Assembly (NCBI GenBank): GCA_964035575.1
Contig: OZ037923.1
Coordinates: 434,001 to 498,000 of the forward strand
DNA length: 64,000 nucleotides
Reading direction: 5' to 3'
DNA from: Rhynchopus sp. YZ270_cl-10
Lineage: Eukaryota > Euglenozoa > Diplonemea > Diplonemida > Diplonemidae
Shown: positions 35,185-47,299 of the stretch, in pieces
Numbering within the stretch: position 1 is the stretch's first letter
Layout: the number at the start of each line of letters is the position of its first letter
Made by a program: the position numbers and the translations under genes
Notes under the pieces: generated by a model
Told to the model about the DNA's origin: nothing
Database searches by the model: none
What the model saw: only the letters and a program-made list of their open reading frames with translations

Positions 35185-36235
35185 TGGGAGCGTCCGCGAA
35201 AGACCCCCCCCTAAAGCTAACATCCATGCTTATTGGTATTTCACTAATTAAAATTTTGGTATTTTATAAGATTTTTTTTTTAAATGAACTCAGAGTTAAG
35301 TTTCTGAGTTCATTAAAAAAAAAATCGGTGAAAAATTCCGAGTAGGTATTAATTTAGATAGGAAAAGCTATGTCAACAGCTATGTGTCCCCTTATTTTAC
35401 CTGTAAATACTAAGGATATACAAGGAAATCCTCACAAACACCCATATAACCACCCACAGAACAACACAACAGGGGGAAATGGAATCAGCAGCCAAAGCAT
35501 TCGCTCAGGAGCTGAAAACCCGGCCTTTCCGAGGCCTAAAAAACTTCGCCGAGCTGCAGGTGTATGCAGGGGTTCACTGGCAGGGGGGCAAAGGGTGGGA
35601 CGCGAGGAGCTGGATGCGCGAGGTGTGGAGCTCGAAGCATATGTCTCTCCATATGCAGAAGAGAACCACCAGGAGAAAAGGGGTGTCCGCCGTTTACTAC
35701 TCCTGTAGTTGCATCACCGGCACCCCAGGAGGACAATGAGAGCGAGACGGAGGAGGAACAGGAGGAACAGGAGGACAATTGTCTGTAACTCTTGGAGAGA
35801 CTCATCACAGAGGTCAATAGGGTCACTCAAAAAAGGGGGGTTTCTGCGAGAAAGTCGACATCGCCGCAGACGACCCGGATCGTGAAGCTCTTTCGCACTC
35901 TATTTAGAGTGTTCGGAGGGGGCGACAAGCCTCCACCCCCCTTTCCTCCCCCCCCTTTTTGATAATGGGTTTAGAGACAGATATTAGTGAATTCCTTCCT
36001 ATATCCTTAGTATTCACAGGTAAAATAAGGGGACACATAGCTGTTGACATAGCTTTTCCTATTTAAATTAATACCTACTCGGAATTTTTCACCGATTTTT
36101 TTTTAAATGAACTCAGAAACTTAACTCTGAGTTCATTTTAAAAAAAAATCTTATAAAATACCAAAATTCTAATTAGTGAAATACCAATAAGCATGGATGT
36201 TAGCTTTAGGGGGGGGTCTTTCGCGGACGCTGCCA
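35185..36235. mobile_element. DNA transposon with ~245-bp terminal inverted repeats
   Basis: The arms 35185-35430 and 35988-36235 are inverted copies, beginning TGGGAGCGTCCGCGAAAGAC (right arm TGGCAGCG...). A TA dinucleotide flanks both ends, so a 2-bp TA duplication is likely. Each arm contains its own hairpin (AATGAACTCAGA / TCTGAGTTCATT, near 35285 and 36110). The 560-bp interior holds one short plus-strand frame and no transposase. It is probably a deletion derivative; the superfamily is not assigned. Confidence 0.85.
35479..35739 (+). CDS. Small open frame inside the long-TIR element
   Basis: 86 codons from an ATG, 49 bases past the left arm. It reads like protein (ELKTRPFRGLKNFAELQ, then WQGGKGWDARSW) but matches no family I know. 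A second frame ends at 35788 with an acidic tail (NESETEEEQEEQEDNCL), so the two may be spliced together. It is the only frame in the window that runs on the plus strand with some support. Confidence 0.3.
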   Translation: MESAAKAFAQELKTRPFRGLKNFAELQVYAGVHWQGGKGWDARSWMREVWSSKHMSLHMQKRTTRRKGVSAVYYSCSCITGTPGGQ

Positions 36236-36638
36236 TATTAAGTCTTTTCTGAAAGTTGCAAAACCTGCCCTTTTTTTTGGAAAAAAGGGGAAAACGGAAA
36301 CAAGAAGTTTAAGAAAAGGTGTGAAAGATATCGTGCGCGACGTGTTGGCGCATCGACAAATGCACTAAAGTACTCACCTTTTTTGTTTTGTTGTGTTTTT
36401 TAAAACAACGGTTCGTACTTATACTCATATATGCCGTATCAGTTATGTCTTCAGGGCAGGTTCACCTCTGAGGGAAAAAAAAAAAACAAGGTTTATGAGA
36501 TGAACCTAAGCCTCCTCATATGCTTTAAAAAACACCCTCAAAAAAGGGGGAAAAAAACGTATATCATCTTCTCTCTCTCTCTCTCTGTTCTCATTTGATA
36601 AAAGAAACGTTGAGACAAAAAAAAAATCATCATTCCTT

Positions 36639-38015
<1,377 letters not shown>

Positions 38016-40298
38016 TCAATCCCGTTTACGCTGCACCTGGCAGAGCTGTAGATGTACGTAGAGGAAAACCCATTCGGGCACCAGATCAAGGAGCAGAAGC
38101 ATGCAGGTGGGTGCGAGGAGGAGGGTGGTGGTGGTGCTGCTGTCGTCGGTGAGGTGCCCGCCGGAGGGGTGGTGCAGGTGGATGAGCACGCATGAACCCC
38201 AAACGAATAACACAACAAACAGAACACGGAGCAGAAGACATATGCCCATCAGCCATGCAGGGAGCGGCAACACACCTGCCCTGAGAAGCGCACAGTCCAA
38301 CCCCACCCTGTCCGACACCGCCAGCACATCCCACCACACCCACACCTTCCCCACCCTCAGCAATGGGTACCCACAGCGTTGCAACACCAGAACCACAGCC
38401 TCCGCCTCACGGTGCGTCGCGGCACGGAGATAGCGCACAATCTCTTCTGCTGGCAGCTCTGCGATGCGCTCTGTGTTCCCAGACATCGCAAGGGTGACAA
38501 TACAGGTAAAGTACCCAGGTAGTACCGGCGTTGCCAGCATGCGAGCGAGATCACGACGACGTGAAACGAGGCGCAGCTTGCACAGCGTATCACGGCCCTC
38601 CTTGAAAGGCAACAACACTTCTGCGATGCGCGCAAGAAACGTTACCTCAGCATACCGTATCACCACGTCAAGCGCACGCTCGGAGCGCAGGAACAACCTC
38701 CCATTGAAATGCGTCACCCCTCTCTCTGGACTTCCTTTGCCGCTCTCATACAAGACAAGAAGCTCGCGGAGGTGTGTCGGATCATCCGTCTCAAGCCTTT
38801 CCCGCAGCTGCCCGCACACCGCTTTGTGCATCTCCACCACTGAATGTGGGTTTTCCAAATCAACCCTTCCTCTCGCCCAACGCTCTTTAAAACTCCATTT
38901 TGTCTTCACCTGAACGACACACCCTTCCGTCACACTACTGTCACAAAGAGGCCCTGCGGAGAGGATGTTGGTATAGCTCATCAATTTTATTTGTACACCT
39001 GGTCTGTATCCCCCTGCTTTGAACACAATATGCCGCAGGGTCGCTATCGTCGCATCTGCCGCAATGTGTGTCGAGATGAGGCCCTTCCCAGGTAGGTCAA
39101 TGCTGAGGGAGAGTGCCCCGCTGGTGTCGTCCTGCTGTGTATGGTCATTCCCTTCGTCGCTGCACGTTTCGTAGCCTTCTGTGGAGGAGTCGTCTGTGTA
39201 GGTGTCAGTGTCGGCTGCGCACGATGTGGTCGGTTCTGTGACTGTGGAAACTGCTGCGCGGAGAAACACTGATAATTCCCCACCTTCCGTGCTGCAGGTT
39301 AACGCCGAGACATTGCTCACAGCACAGAACACCGGAACGCAACCCCTCGCACGGTACAACATAGCCACCAACGGGGTTGCTTCTGGATAATAAAACCCTC
39401 CAGCAGAGGGGAACATAGAGGAGACGAAGAAGCCCGCTATACAGACCCATATCACACCGCTATTCACCATGTAGCACCCTGTTGTGCGGTCCGGCACGAT
39501 GTACGCCACCATGAAGAAAGAGCCAATGAAAAGCACGGTGTCGAAGGCTGTGTACCACGTTGTGAGGAGATGGATGGGAAGCGCGCCGGCAGCCCACCAC
39601 AACACTGCGGGGAGGACGCCGAAGATGTAGAAGTGACTGTCGTGTAGTTCACCTGGGTGCCAGAGCTGTATCATCCCATGCGAGAGAATAAGGCATTCTA
39701 CACGATGGAACAGCAGCCATACCACAGATGGCACTGAACTGCCAAGATGCACCTCCACAGAGTCTACAACCGGTGTGTCGTGCACTGTGCACAACAAAGC
39801 AGCCACCGCCACCATCCCTGCTAGCTGTACACCCTTCAGACCCAAGCGCGCGACCCACTCTCTCCACCCCCTGTCACATTGTGTTAACACCAGAACCAAA
39901 AACGCCGGCCGGAACAGCGCAACCACGAAGAACACCTTGCCGCACAGTGTCAACCACCGTTCGACCGTGAGGGGTGCGTGCAGTGTGCAGCAGGGCGTTG
40001 TGTTGGCGCAGAGTGAGATGCGGTTCGTTTCGTTGCGCATCCACACACTGTCCACAAACTCTGAGCTCCCATCACGCGAAATAACATACATTGCGTCGAC
40101 ACTCCAAAAATGCCACGCCACAAACCATGGAGAAGCCACCGCAACAAACAAAGACACAGCGAGCAGACCAGGTCTGCCCCTTCTCAGTACATAGAGGTAA
40201 GTGGCCACAACCCATTTGGTGTCAAGACGCCATGCTGCAAAGCCTACAACAGCTGCACCTATGCAAACCATAACCCAAGGGTCAGCTCCAAGCACCAT
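38016..40298 (-). CDS. Multi-spanning membrane protein with ubiquitin-like domain
   Basis: One exon, 760 residues from the ATG at 40298. Upstream codons are open to 40490 but have no ATG, and TTACAG lies 4 bases before the chosen start. Residues 1-370 hold about seven hydrophobic helices (for example VMVCIGAAVVGFAAW, KVFFVVALFRPAFLVLVL, FDTVLFIGSFFMVAYIV). A Thr/Asp-rich acidic loop follows, then a ubiquitin-like fold near 390-470 (SLSIDLPGKG ... CDSSVTEGCVVQVKTK). A helical region (480-660) and two C-terminal helices (LLLRVLFVVLFVWGSCVL, then LLLLDLV) end it. The N-terminal half has Trp-rich loops. I cannot name the family; a UBL between membrane domains recalls membrane-anchored UBL and ER-associated degradation proteins, but that is only a comparison. 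Confidence 0.75.
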   Translation of the reverse strand: MVLGADPWVMVCIGAAVVGFAAWRLDTKWVVATYLYVLRRGRPGLLAVSLFVAVASPWFVAWHFWSVDAMYVISRDGSSEFVDSVWMRNETNRISLCANTTPCCTLHAPLTVERWLTLCGKVFFVVALFRPAFLVLVLTQCDRGWREWVARLGLKGVQLAGMVAVAALLCTVHDTPVVDSVEVHLGSSVPSVVWLLFHRVECLILSHGMIQLWHPGELHDSHFYIFGVLPAVLWWAAGALPIHLLTTWYTAFDTVLFIGSFFMVAYIVPDRTTGCYMVNSGVIWVCIAGFFVSSMFPSAGGFYYPEATPLVAMLYRARGCVPVFCAVSNVSALTCSTEGGELSVFLRAAVSTVTEPTTSCAADTDTYTDDSSTEGYETCSDEGNDHTQQDDTSGALSLSIDLPGKGLISTHIAADATIATLRHIVFKAGGYRPGVQIKLMSYTNILSAGPLCDSSVTEGCVVQVKTKWSFKERWARGRVDLENPHSVVEMHKAVCGQLRERLETDDPTHLRELLVLYESGKGSPERGVTHFNGRLFLRSERALDVVIRYAEVTFLARIAEVLLPFKEGRDTLCKLRLVSRRRDLARMLATPVLPGYFTCIVTLAMSGNTERIAELPAEEIVRYLRAATHREAEAVVLVLQRCGYPLLRVGKVWVWWDVLAVSDRVGLDCALLRAGVLPLPAWLMGICLLLRVLFVVLFVWGSCVLIHLHHPSGGHLTDDSSTTTTLLLAPTCMLLLLDLVPEWVFLYVHLQLCQVQRKRD

Positions 40299-40821
40299 CT
40301 CTCTGTAACCCCGTTCCCAGTCTTTTTTTTTGTGTGTGATTCCAAGACAGAGTGCTTCCAATTTTGCACGGAAAGACCGTGCTACACAGTCAGCCGCATC
40401 GGAAAGCGATGGTCCCTGATGGTTCCAAGCGAGAGACAAAGGAGTAGCCTTGGGCGGTAAAACCGCACAGCTGCAAACAAAGCAAAACAAAAATTACCCC
40501 ACTTTTTTATACCACCCCACAAAGAGGTGCGTTCGTTTTGTACCCTTTTTTTTTTTGAGAAAAAAAAATAGAGAAAAAAAGGGTTAGGGTTAGACGGCCA
40601 AACAAAATCGACACTTTGCAGAGAATCTGAGACTGGCGGGAAACTCTGGTATTTTTTTTTCCATCGTAGGGAGCACCACGATCCTTTTTCCCCTCGAAAT
40701 CTTAGCTTCCATTAGTGTAGACACCCCCATGAAAACTCCACTATACTATGTGATGCCGGAGGTCACTCCTTTCCTCCTCTCCCCCCCTTCTCCCTCCCTC
40801 GCCAGGCCATATGGCATCATG
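40299..40821. other. Spacer with R3 and a short TTAGGG motif
   Basis: GGGTTAGGGTTAG at about 40579-40593 is a two-unit interstitial telomere-like motif. An R3-type copy lies at 40709-40745. Before it, the gene strand carries the pyrimidine tract and TTTGCAG near 40468. Confidence 0.5.
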
Positions 40822-41202
40822 CTATTTGTTCCCCGCACGCACACGTCTCGACACATATGCGTACATCCCCACCGCATTCGCCCCCCGCGTCACCTGTTTG
40901 TACTTCGTGGCCGCTTCCTTTGTTGTCATGGGCTGGAGAGTAGATGGTTTCTCAGTACGTGGAGCTGCGTCTAGCAGTGAGTACGTTCCATCCTCTGCGT
41001 GATGGAGGGTTACCTTCTGCCGGAAGGCGAGAGTAGACTTCAGGGCAGCGTCGGTGATCGACGCCTCGACCCGCGTGCCGTCTTCAAGCCGCACAAAAGG
41101 GTTGTTCCCTGCACTAAACCCAACCACCTGTCCACTTAATGCCGCAGGCGCTGACACCCACCTCGCAAAGACCGAAGCAGGTCGGTACACTGTACGCATC
41201 AT
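40822..41202 (-). CDS. Small probable mitochondrial protein
   Basis: One exon, 126 residues, starting with two Met codons (MMRTVYRPASVFARWV): basic, hydroxylated, no acids, a typical mitochondrial presequence. The middle (GQVVGFSAGNNPFVRLEDG, then VTLHHAEDGTYSLL) reads as short beta strands and could be an OB- or SH3-like barrel. The C-terminus is basic (KYKQVTRGANAVGMYAYVSRR). No family is recognised; a ribosomal or respiratory accessory subunit is possible. A CGCTTAG acceptor-like site lies about 20 bases upstream. The frame is open further upstream only through homopolymers. Confidence 0.65.
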   Translation of the reverse strand: MMRTVYRPASVFARWVSAPAALSGQVVGFSAGNNPFVRLEDGTRVEASITDAALKSTLAFRQKVTLHHAEDGTYSLLDAAPRTEKPSTLQPMTTKEAATKYKQVTRGANAVGMYAYVSRRVRAGNK

Positions 41203-41935
41203 CGTTGTTTTTTGTCCCCTCCTAAGCGGTTTTGTGGTGAACGAAAAGGTTTTTTTTTTTTTTTTTTTTTGTGAAGTGAACAGCAAATAACCAGAATCCT
41301 GTTCCTCCTTCCTCAATCCGCGAAGAGGTGTTCGTCAGCACCACTTAAGGGGACTGCGTGCGTTTCACCCACCCTCCCACGCACATGCCTGGGCATCGCA
41401 TTTTTTGTCAATATCAAGAGGGAGGGAGAGGAGAGAGAGAGGGGTATTCTTTTCTTTTCTTTTCCGCCCGTTCCACGCACACAAAAGGCTAGAGAAGGGG
41501 AACAGAGAACATGCTTGGAGAAAGGTTTTTGTAATACATTTTTTTAAAACCCCCTTAGGATTTGTGCAAGAATTGTCACAACCCAAAATTTCCCCTTTTA
41601 AAAAAAAAACCGTCGGGGACGGGGGACCTCTGATTTTATTTTTAGAGTTTCTGATAAAACAAGGGTGTGCTGAACCCCCGTAATGATGTTGCCTTCATTT
41701 TTTCCTTCTTTTTTGATACTCTGACTGCGGCCAGCCACACAAGATGGATTGCACGCAGCCGTCAGCTCACCTTATCTCTTGTGTTGTGGAGTGCCGCTAC
41801 TAGGTACTCCTTTTTTTTGCACATTAAACCCGCGATTTAGCACGCGGGTACTTGCCATCTTTTTATGATTCACCATCGATCGTGATAACACCCCACAGCC
41901 CACAGCCCACCCCACCCCACCCTACCTCATGCCAT
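41203..41935. other. Spacer, no repeats recognised
   Basis: T-rich patches and a TCTTTTC-type microsatellite near 41446-41470. No gene and none of the R families were seen. Confidence 0.5.
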
Positions 41936-42997
41936 TCACTTTCTCCGCTTCTTCTTGCCAGTCTTTCCACGCCCCCCTCTGCCACTCTGCTTTCTGCTGC
42001 TCCCGATCTGGTCGAAGATACCACTTTCCAAAGCTCTCGGATCCTGAGTTATGTGTAGATTTGACGATTGTTTTTTTTCTTTCTTTGTTATGAAAAAAGG
42101 TGTCGTTGAGAAATAGAAAACTTAACACTCATCACACGATAAAAACCCATGGGAGAGGAGGTTGTGGTGAAACGCACAACACCTCGACCTGTTTTGGTGA
42201 GGAGTGGTCTCTGCAGCGCGGTTCGTCCCCAAAACCGCAAAAGTGTGTTCAAAATGCTTTGTTTATATTTCCTCCTTCATGAGGTGCCAAAAGAGAAAAA
42301 AACCGCATACGTTCATCTTGTTCATGTCATATTTGTCGTCCCACATGGACCCACGGTTCTTGTCGCGACCCTTCGAGGAGGCTTCCGTACGTTTCTTCAT
42401 GTTGCGGATTTCCATCTGCTTCACCTTTGTGCGGTCGAGGGTGACCTCACCGTCACGCAGGTTTCCTAAGGTAGACCTATGCACGTTACCGCTGACCTTG
42501 GCTTCACGCTTTCTGTCAACGACGGAGCGCAGACCCTTCAACATGTTCTCGCGACGACGTGCCTTGACCTTCGAGCCTTCAACCAGATCGAACATCCCAG
42601 TCTGCTCCTCTACCTCGATCTTCTCGGCAGTGTCCTTCTTCGCAATTTGAACCCTTTCAAGATGTTTTTTGAAACTGCATTTGTTACGTGTCAGTGGAAT
42701 ACCACCTAACCGTACAAATTCAGCTTCTGCCCGGTCCTTTTTCTGCTTTTTTGTCCAGTTTTCAGAGTCCAATGCTTCAACCCGTTTGTAAACATCTGTC
42801 ATCTGTTTGTCGAGCTTTGCGTTCAACCCTTCAGCTTCTAGCTCATCTTCTTCACGCTGACGCTTCACCCCACGCTTCTCGGTTCCCTTCTTCCACCCGG
42901 AGAGGGCATCTGCGTTGTGGTCCCATCGGTCGTGCTTGCCCTTCTTCTGCTTGGAGCTTAGCACAGAGGAGAGCTGGGGTTTGTTAGTCAGCCTCAT
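41936..42997 (-). CDS. C1orf131/DUF4602-like nucleolar protein
   Basis: Two exons (42997-42311 and 42043-41936) across a 267-bp intron (GTATGC ... ACTCAG, phase 0) give 264 residues. The protein is highly basic and charged. The stretch LGGIPLTRNKCSFKKHLERV ... EEQTGMFD, followed by STLGNLRDGEVTLDRTKVKQ, fits the DUF4602 pattern seen in human C1orf131 (LGAKPPKKxYxNYK ... ETDIF ... GxxKxGxLxLSPxDI). C1orf131 is a component of the small-subunit processome, so a role in 18S rRNA maturation in the nucleolus is likely. The last exon adds a Gly/Arg/Lys tail (SGRGGRGKTGKKKRRK), a typical nucleolar signal, which supports the splice. ACTATTTAG lies 9 bases before the ATG. An R6 repeat fills most of the intron. 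The match is by eye and moderately strong. Confidence 0.78.
42111..42288 (+). repeat. R6 repeat filling the intron of the C1orf131-like gene
   Basis: It spans 178 of the intron's 267 bases, antisense to the gene. GGTTCGTCCCC (B-box-like) is conserved near 42220. Confidence 0.8.
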
Positions 42998-44261
42998 TGT
43001 GTTGTACTAAATAGTCCTTTTCTTTAAAAAGACAAAAAAAACTATATTTTTGTGTATTGCAGCATCCTGTTAGAGGGGTTTTTGGGAGGGAAAGAGAAAG
43101 TTGAAAGGTGTAAACATCTCTGGAAAAAAGTGTTACTTGTCGTTCCCTCACTCCCCTTCTTGTAGTTGTTTGATGCGTTGACGCTTCTACACACAGGGTG
43201 AGGGAACGACGTGACATTTTCCGCTCACAAAGTAGTGTAAATCCCCTCATGAAACACCTTTGAAAAAAGGTAAGAGTGATTTTCTTCGCGGCACCATGGA
43301 AATACGTACTGATGGTAGAGGACATGGCGGACGCGCCGGAAGATGACGGGGATACAAGCAGATACCGAGACGCAGCAGAAAATCGTGAAGAAAGTGCCAA
43401 AAAAGTGCCGAAAACAAGCTTCCACATGTGTAAGAGACGCCTGGAGTCGGGGATCTAGAGGTCCAGCAGAAACGTCAACGAGCAAACCCCGACCTCACAG
43501 TGCCGACACCATTGTGATTGCATAACCTTCGCCTCGTACCGGGTTTTCTCCTATACTACTCACGACAGAAAGCTGAGTTGAATGGCTTTTGCACAAAAAG
43601 GGTGAGGATTATCGGGGATAACGTCAAAAGAGAGAGAAACAAAAGTGGAGGGAGGGACATTGAGCATGGTGTGTGCGTTACAGACACTTCTATGTACTTC
43701 TAGAGTGGGGGGGTTTGGGGGAGGTGCTGTGCCGTACCTTCGATGGGAATGTGCATCGCATATTGGCACGCAGCTGATTCTTTTCTTTTCTTTTCTTTTC
43801 TTTTCTTTGAACGTACAAGTAGAACGGCCGTCACTGAGGTCACGGCCGTGAAAAATTCACTCTTTTTTTCACCCTATTTTCTTCTTTTTTCCACCAGACA
43901 GATACCCAGACCCACGCAGTGGCACATTCGTTATTTTCCAAAATATAAATTACTACTGTTTTTCACACCACCCCCTAATCCGAGCTAGAGACCACCTCAC
44001 CTCCCTGAGACCCACTGTTGCAACCCTCTGCAAAACGGTGAACTGTGGTCATGGCCATGACTACAGGACTTTGACCGGTCAGTTTTTAGTCAACCCGAGA
44101 AGGTGTACTGGTTCATTGACCAGATACATCTTGCTTTCCATGGAGACACAAAAAAAAACTTAAATACTCAGTTTTTTTTGCTTTGTAATCAAGCACTTTC
44201 TTTGTCATGACCAGTCCATCACCGTTCATCACTATGCAACCAAAACACCCCCTTCTCCTCT
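42998..44261. other. Spacer, no supported gene
   Basis: A ~70-bp segment at 43168-43240 (GCGTTGACGCTTCTACACAC ... TTTTCCGCTCACAAA) matches 47540-47662. A CTTTT tract lies at 43779-43808, and ACGGCCGT occurs twice at 43826-43849. Frames such as 43225-43485 lack any domain. Confidence 0.5.
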
Positions 44262-44996
44262 TCAGAAGGGTTTTGTAGCAGCATCTCCCTGTGGAGTCTC
44301 TTCATCTTCGTGTGTTCTGTGCAGGCAGCAGAACCACGCACAGCATGCATTGCGCGCACGGTCCTGCCACCACACATCACTTCGTACAGCATAGTGTGCG
44401 AGCACCAGCCCCACGAAGAACAGCAAATGACACCCCGCTGCCGCACATTGCACCCCAAAGCCCCATTCCAACGTCCCCCCTACGCCTGTTGCGTAGAGGA
44501 TTAGTATGAGAAAGGGGAACAGCGCCTGGAGGAAGCCTGCTGCCATGCACATCGGGCAGGGGGGTTGGAGCCAGAGAAAGGCGCCTTTTGTAGGTTCTCC
44601 GGTCCCAGAGATGGCGCGGTTGATGAGGAGCACGACTGCGAAGAGGAGGGTGGCGATGGAGAAGATGCGTGCCGTGATGATGGCCCCGCCGTCGGCGCCG
44701 TTCTTCCAGAGGCCTTCGTCCGCGTGGCGGCGTGGAGCAATGCCGTCCGTACAGGCGGTGTCGTTCCCACCATCGCACCCCAACCATTGCAAACACAGTT
44801 CACTCCCGTCCCCAAGGTTTGAGCATACCACTGCCCCTTCCCAGCGTTCAAAGGCGATTTTCTCAGAGGACCACTTCCCGCTCGCCATGGCCGCTATCGA
44901 GAGTGCCACCGCAACCACTGCAACAGCTGTGCTCACCCGCGCTACAAGATACATCTCCACCCATCGTGGCAGATTGCTTGGCGGAGGTGTGCTCAT
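44262..44996 (-). CDS. Amastin/claudin-like four-helix membrane protein
   Basis: One exon, 244 residues from the ATG at 44996 (the longer open frame begins with a non-ATG codon). Four hydrophobic helices: VARVSTAVAVVAVALSIAAM, ITARIFSIATLLFAVVLLI, AAGFLQALFPFLILILYA and CHLLFFVGLVLAHYAV. The large first loop has three Cys and Trp residues (KWSSEKIAFERWEGAVVC, LCLQWLGCDGG) followed by GLW, the arrangement of amastins, claudins and PMP22-type proteins. Short termini face the cytosol if the fold holds; the C-terminus has a CCAWFCC cluster suited to palmitoylation. Amastins are surface proteins of trypanosomatids and their relatives, so if the match is real it supports a euglenozoan host. The claudin-like alternative cannot be excluded. 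CACCTCGCAG lies about 30 bases before the start. Confidence 0.72.
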   Translation of the reverse strand: MSTPPPSNLPRWVEMYLVARVSTAVAVVAVALSIAAMASGKWSSEKIAFERWEGAVVCSNLGDGSELCLQWLGCDGGNDTACTDGIAPRRHADEGLWKNGADGGAIITARIFSIATLLFAVVLLINRAISGTGEPTKGAFLWLQPPCPMCMAAGFLQALFPFLILILYATGVGGTLEWGFGVQCAAAGCHLLFFVGLVLAHYAVRSDVWWQDRARNACCAWFCCLHRTHEDEETPQGDAATKPF

Positions 44997-45170
44997 CGTG
45001 TGTGGAAGCGGGGGGGTATGCCACTGCGAGGTGTGTGTGTGAAATAAAGTGAAGGAAACCAAAAAAAAAAAAAAGGGGGGGGGAGAAAGTTGAGAGTAAT
45101 GTTTCGGGGGTGTATTTTATCAAGCAAAGAAGTCAAAAAAAAATGTCTTGGCGGACCCGAATGACGACGA

Positions 45171-45330
45171 AGGGAGGGAGGGAGGGAGGGAGGGAGGGAG
45201 GGAGGGAGGGAGGGAGGGAGGGAGGGAGGGAGGGAGGGAGGGAGGGAGGGAGGGAGGGAGGGAGGGAGGGAGGGAGGGAGGGAGGGAGGGAGGGAGGGAG
45301 GGAGGGAGGGAGGGAGGGAGGGAGGGAGGG
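45171..45330. repeat. Tetranucleotide microsatellite (AGGG)40
   Basis: 160 bp of perfect AGGG units. The plus strand has runs of three G separated by one A, an arrangement that can form G-quadruplexes; the gene strand is the CCCT strand. Confidence 0.97.
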
Positions 45331-46477
45331 CACAACAACAGCCCTTTGTGCCTTTGAAGAATTCCTGGGAATATTGAGTATGGAATACAAGGGGGAAAAA
45401 AGGGGTATATTTCTGCTTTTTTTTGTTGCTCCGTGGAATTGCATGGTGCTATGTGGGGGGGAGAAAATAAAATTCCTGCAAATAAAAACATAAAAATAAA
45501 AATATAAAAAAAAAACAGAGGATAGAACTGTGCGAAGCATTTTTCTTTTGGTTTTTTGTTGTGTTTTTTTTTTTTTTTGAATTTTTTTTTGAAATTACCT
45601 TGCTGGGAGCATCCGTGATGGGCAAACAGCCCAGATACCACGAAATGGCGAACGAGCACCTGCGCAGTACTACGGCCAGCCTTGCGAGGGGGGGAATCAT
45701 TGTTTTCCCTAAAGAGACTGAATTGAAAACAGCATCACACATCTTTCAATAAACGCACATAGAACGGCAGCCTTGGCCCATTGGGAGAAATACGAAATTT
45801 TCTTTTTCTTTTTTTTTTTGAAGTTCGATAACGGGGTATCAGCGAAAAGAAGAAAAACAAAAAATGAAAAGTTGGTAAAAAGATGTCCTGCAGTCACCTT
45901 GAAAAGAAAAGATAAAAAGAGCGTGCGTGTGGTATTTTAATGTCCAATTTTTTCTTATATCCTGTAATATTTTGTTAACGCAAATGGACGCAAACCTAAC
46001 AAAAAAAAAAAAAAATCGATTTACGCAGACACAACACCTATTGGAAGGTAAGGTGTGGAACATACAGACGCAGGCCGTGTGGAAGCTTTGTTACTACAAA
46101 ACGTTTTAAATACATTTTTTTTTTTTTTGAATTTTGGAAACTTGGTTGTATTAGTGTAGCCACCCTAGAGTGTGCTCCACTATAAGAATTTAGAATTTTA
46201 TTTACTTTTTTTTTTGGAATTCTTGCACTGCTGGCCGGGACATTGGGGGGGGAAAAGGGGGGAAATGTGAAAACCTAAACACTTCGTGTCACAATGCAAT
46301 TACATGGTCCTGACATTGCAAACGACATTTGGGCCGTAAATTAGTCGTAAATTTACTCTGTCATGACCTCAATCCCGAGAGACTGACCATAACATGACCC
46401 TTCGAGGGTCACTATGTAGGGAACACAAATTGCATGCAACACCAATACACACATTTATAGGCAATACTTCTCGCTTA

Positions 46478-46556
46478 GGCATACCCCAAAGATGAATACG
46501 TATTCGCCCTATATTCGGATCCGAAGATGGGGCGAATACGAGCCTTCGGGGTATGC
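46478..46556. repeat. Imperfect 79-bp hairpin
   Basis: GCATACCCC pairs with GGGGTATGC and GTATTCGCCC with GGGCGAATAC around a central GGATCC-like loop. It could be a fold-back element or a structured RNA. Confidence 0.7.
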
Positions 46557-47203
46557 TTCGGGAACTACCCACAGTGGTTTTCAACAGCGTCCCAAACAAA
46601 AAAAACAAAAAAAAAGATTGACTAAACAAAATTGTGGTCTGAACATCGTGCGGGTGGAATAGGGGGGGGCAAAATAATTGGGAATTTTTGAAATACAAGG
46701 TCCTCCCTGAGCGACGAGTGTACCTATAAAAAAGACAAAAGAGAGACTTTTTTTAAAAAAGGCAAACAAAGAAAAGAGCAGCCACACTGCCTTGGCAGTG
46801 CTAAAGGGACGAGAGTGAAAACCAAGTTTTTTTTTTTTGATAAATTGTTGGAGCAGTGTAGTTGCCTCGGTTGTGTTGCCACAGTTGTGCAATCTCCACT
46901 GTCCATTTTTAAAGGCAAATCACCCCTTTTTGAGGGGGGGAAGACGGGAGGTGGAGGGGGCGCAGAGTAATAAAAAAAAATGCCAGGAAACACGTAGAGA
47001 AAAAAAAAGAGAAAAAACAAACAGATAGACGAGAAGCAATTGTTGTCCGTGGAGTATGTCAGGGGAGTATGGAAAATCCCTTTTCCCCCTTTTTTTGGAA
47101 TGCGAATTTTGTTTTTTTTATTTTCCAGATCTGCCATTTGGGAGAAGAGGGACGAGCATTTAAAAAAAGATGAAAAACAAAATTGCTTGAAATATCAGTG
47201 GGC

Positions 47204-47236
<33 letters not shown>

Positions 47237-47299
47237 GAAAAGAGAAAAATAAGTTGATAAGATGAACCTAAGCCTCTGCGTTAAGCCAACTTAGAAAGA

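Larger units (their letters stand above)
33897..36638. other. Repeat-rich spacer before THI4
   Basis: It holds a rare minus-oriented R3 copy (33984-34037), a ~48-bp A run (34034-34082), R2 copies (34730-34775 and 36490-36530) and the long-TIR element (35185-36235). No host gene is seen. Confidence 0.6.

Noticed and set aside
40579-40593. TTAGGG motif as evidence of a telomere or chromosome end
   Set aside because: Only two units, with genes on both sides, so chance or a minor interstitial trace.
45120-45659. Open frames through the AGGG array (poly REGG / LPPSP)
   Set aside because: Microsatellite without stops; flanks are homopolymers and no domain is present.
45601-45742. Minus frame ending at a GTAATT donor-like site
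   Set aside because: Short, no partner exon found, and the donor differs from the GTATGY used elsewhere.
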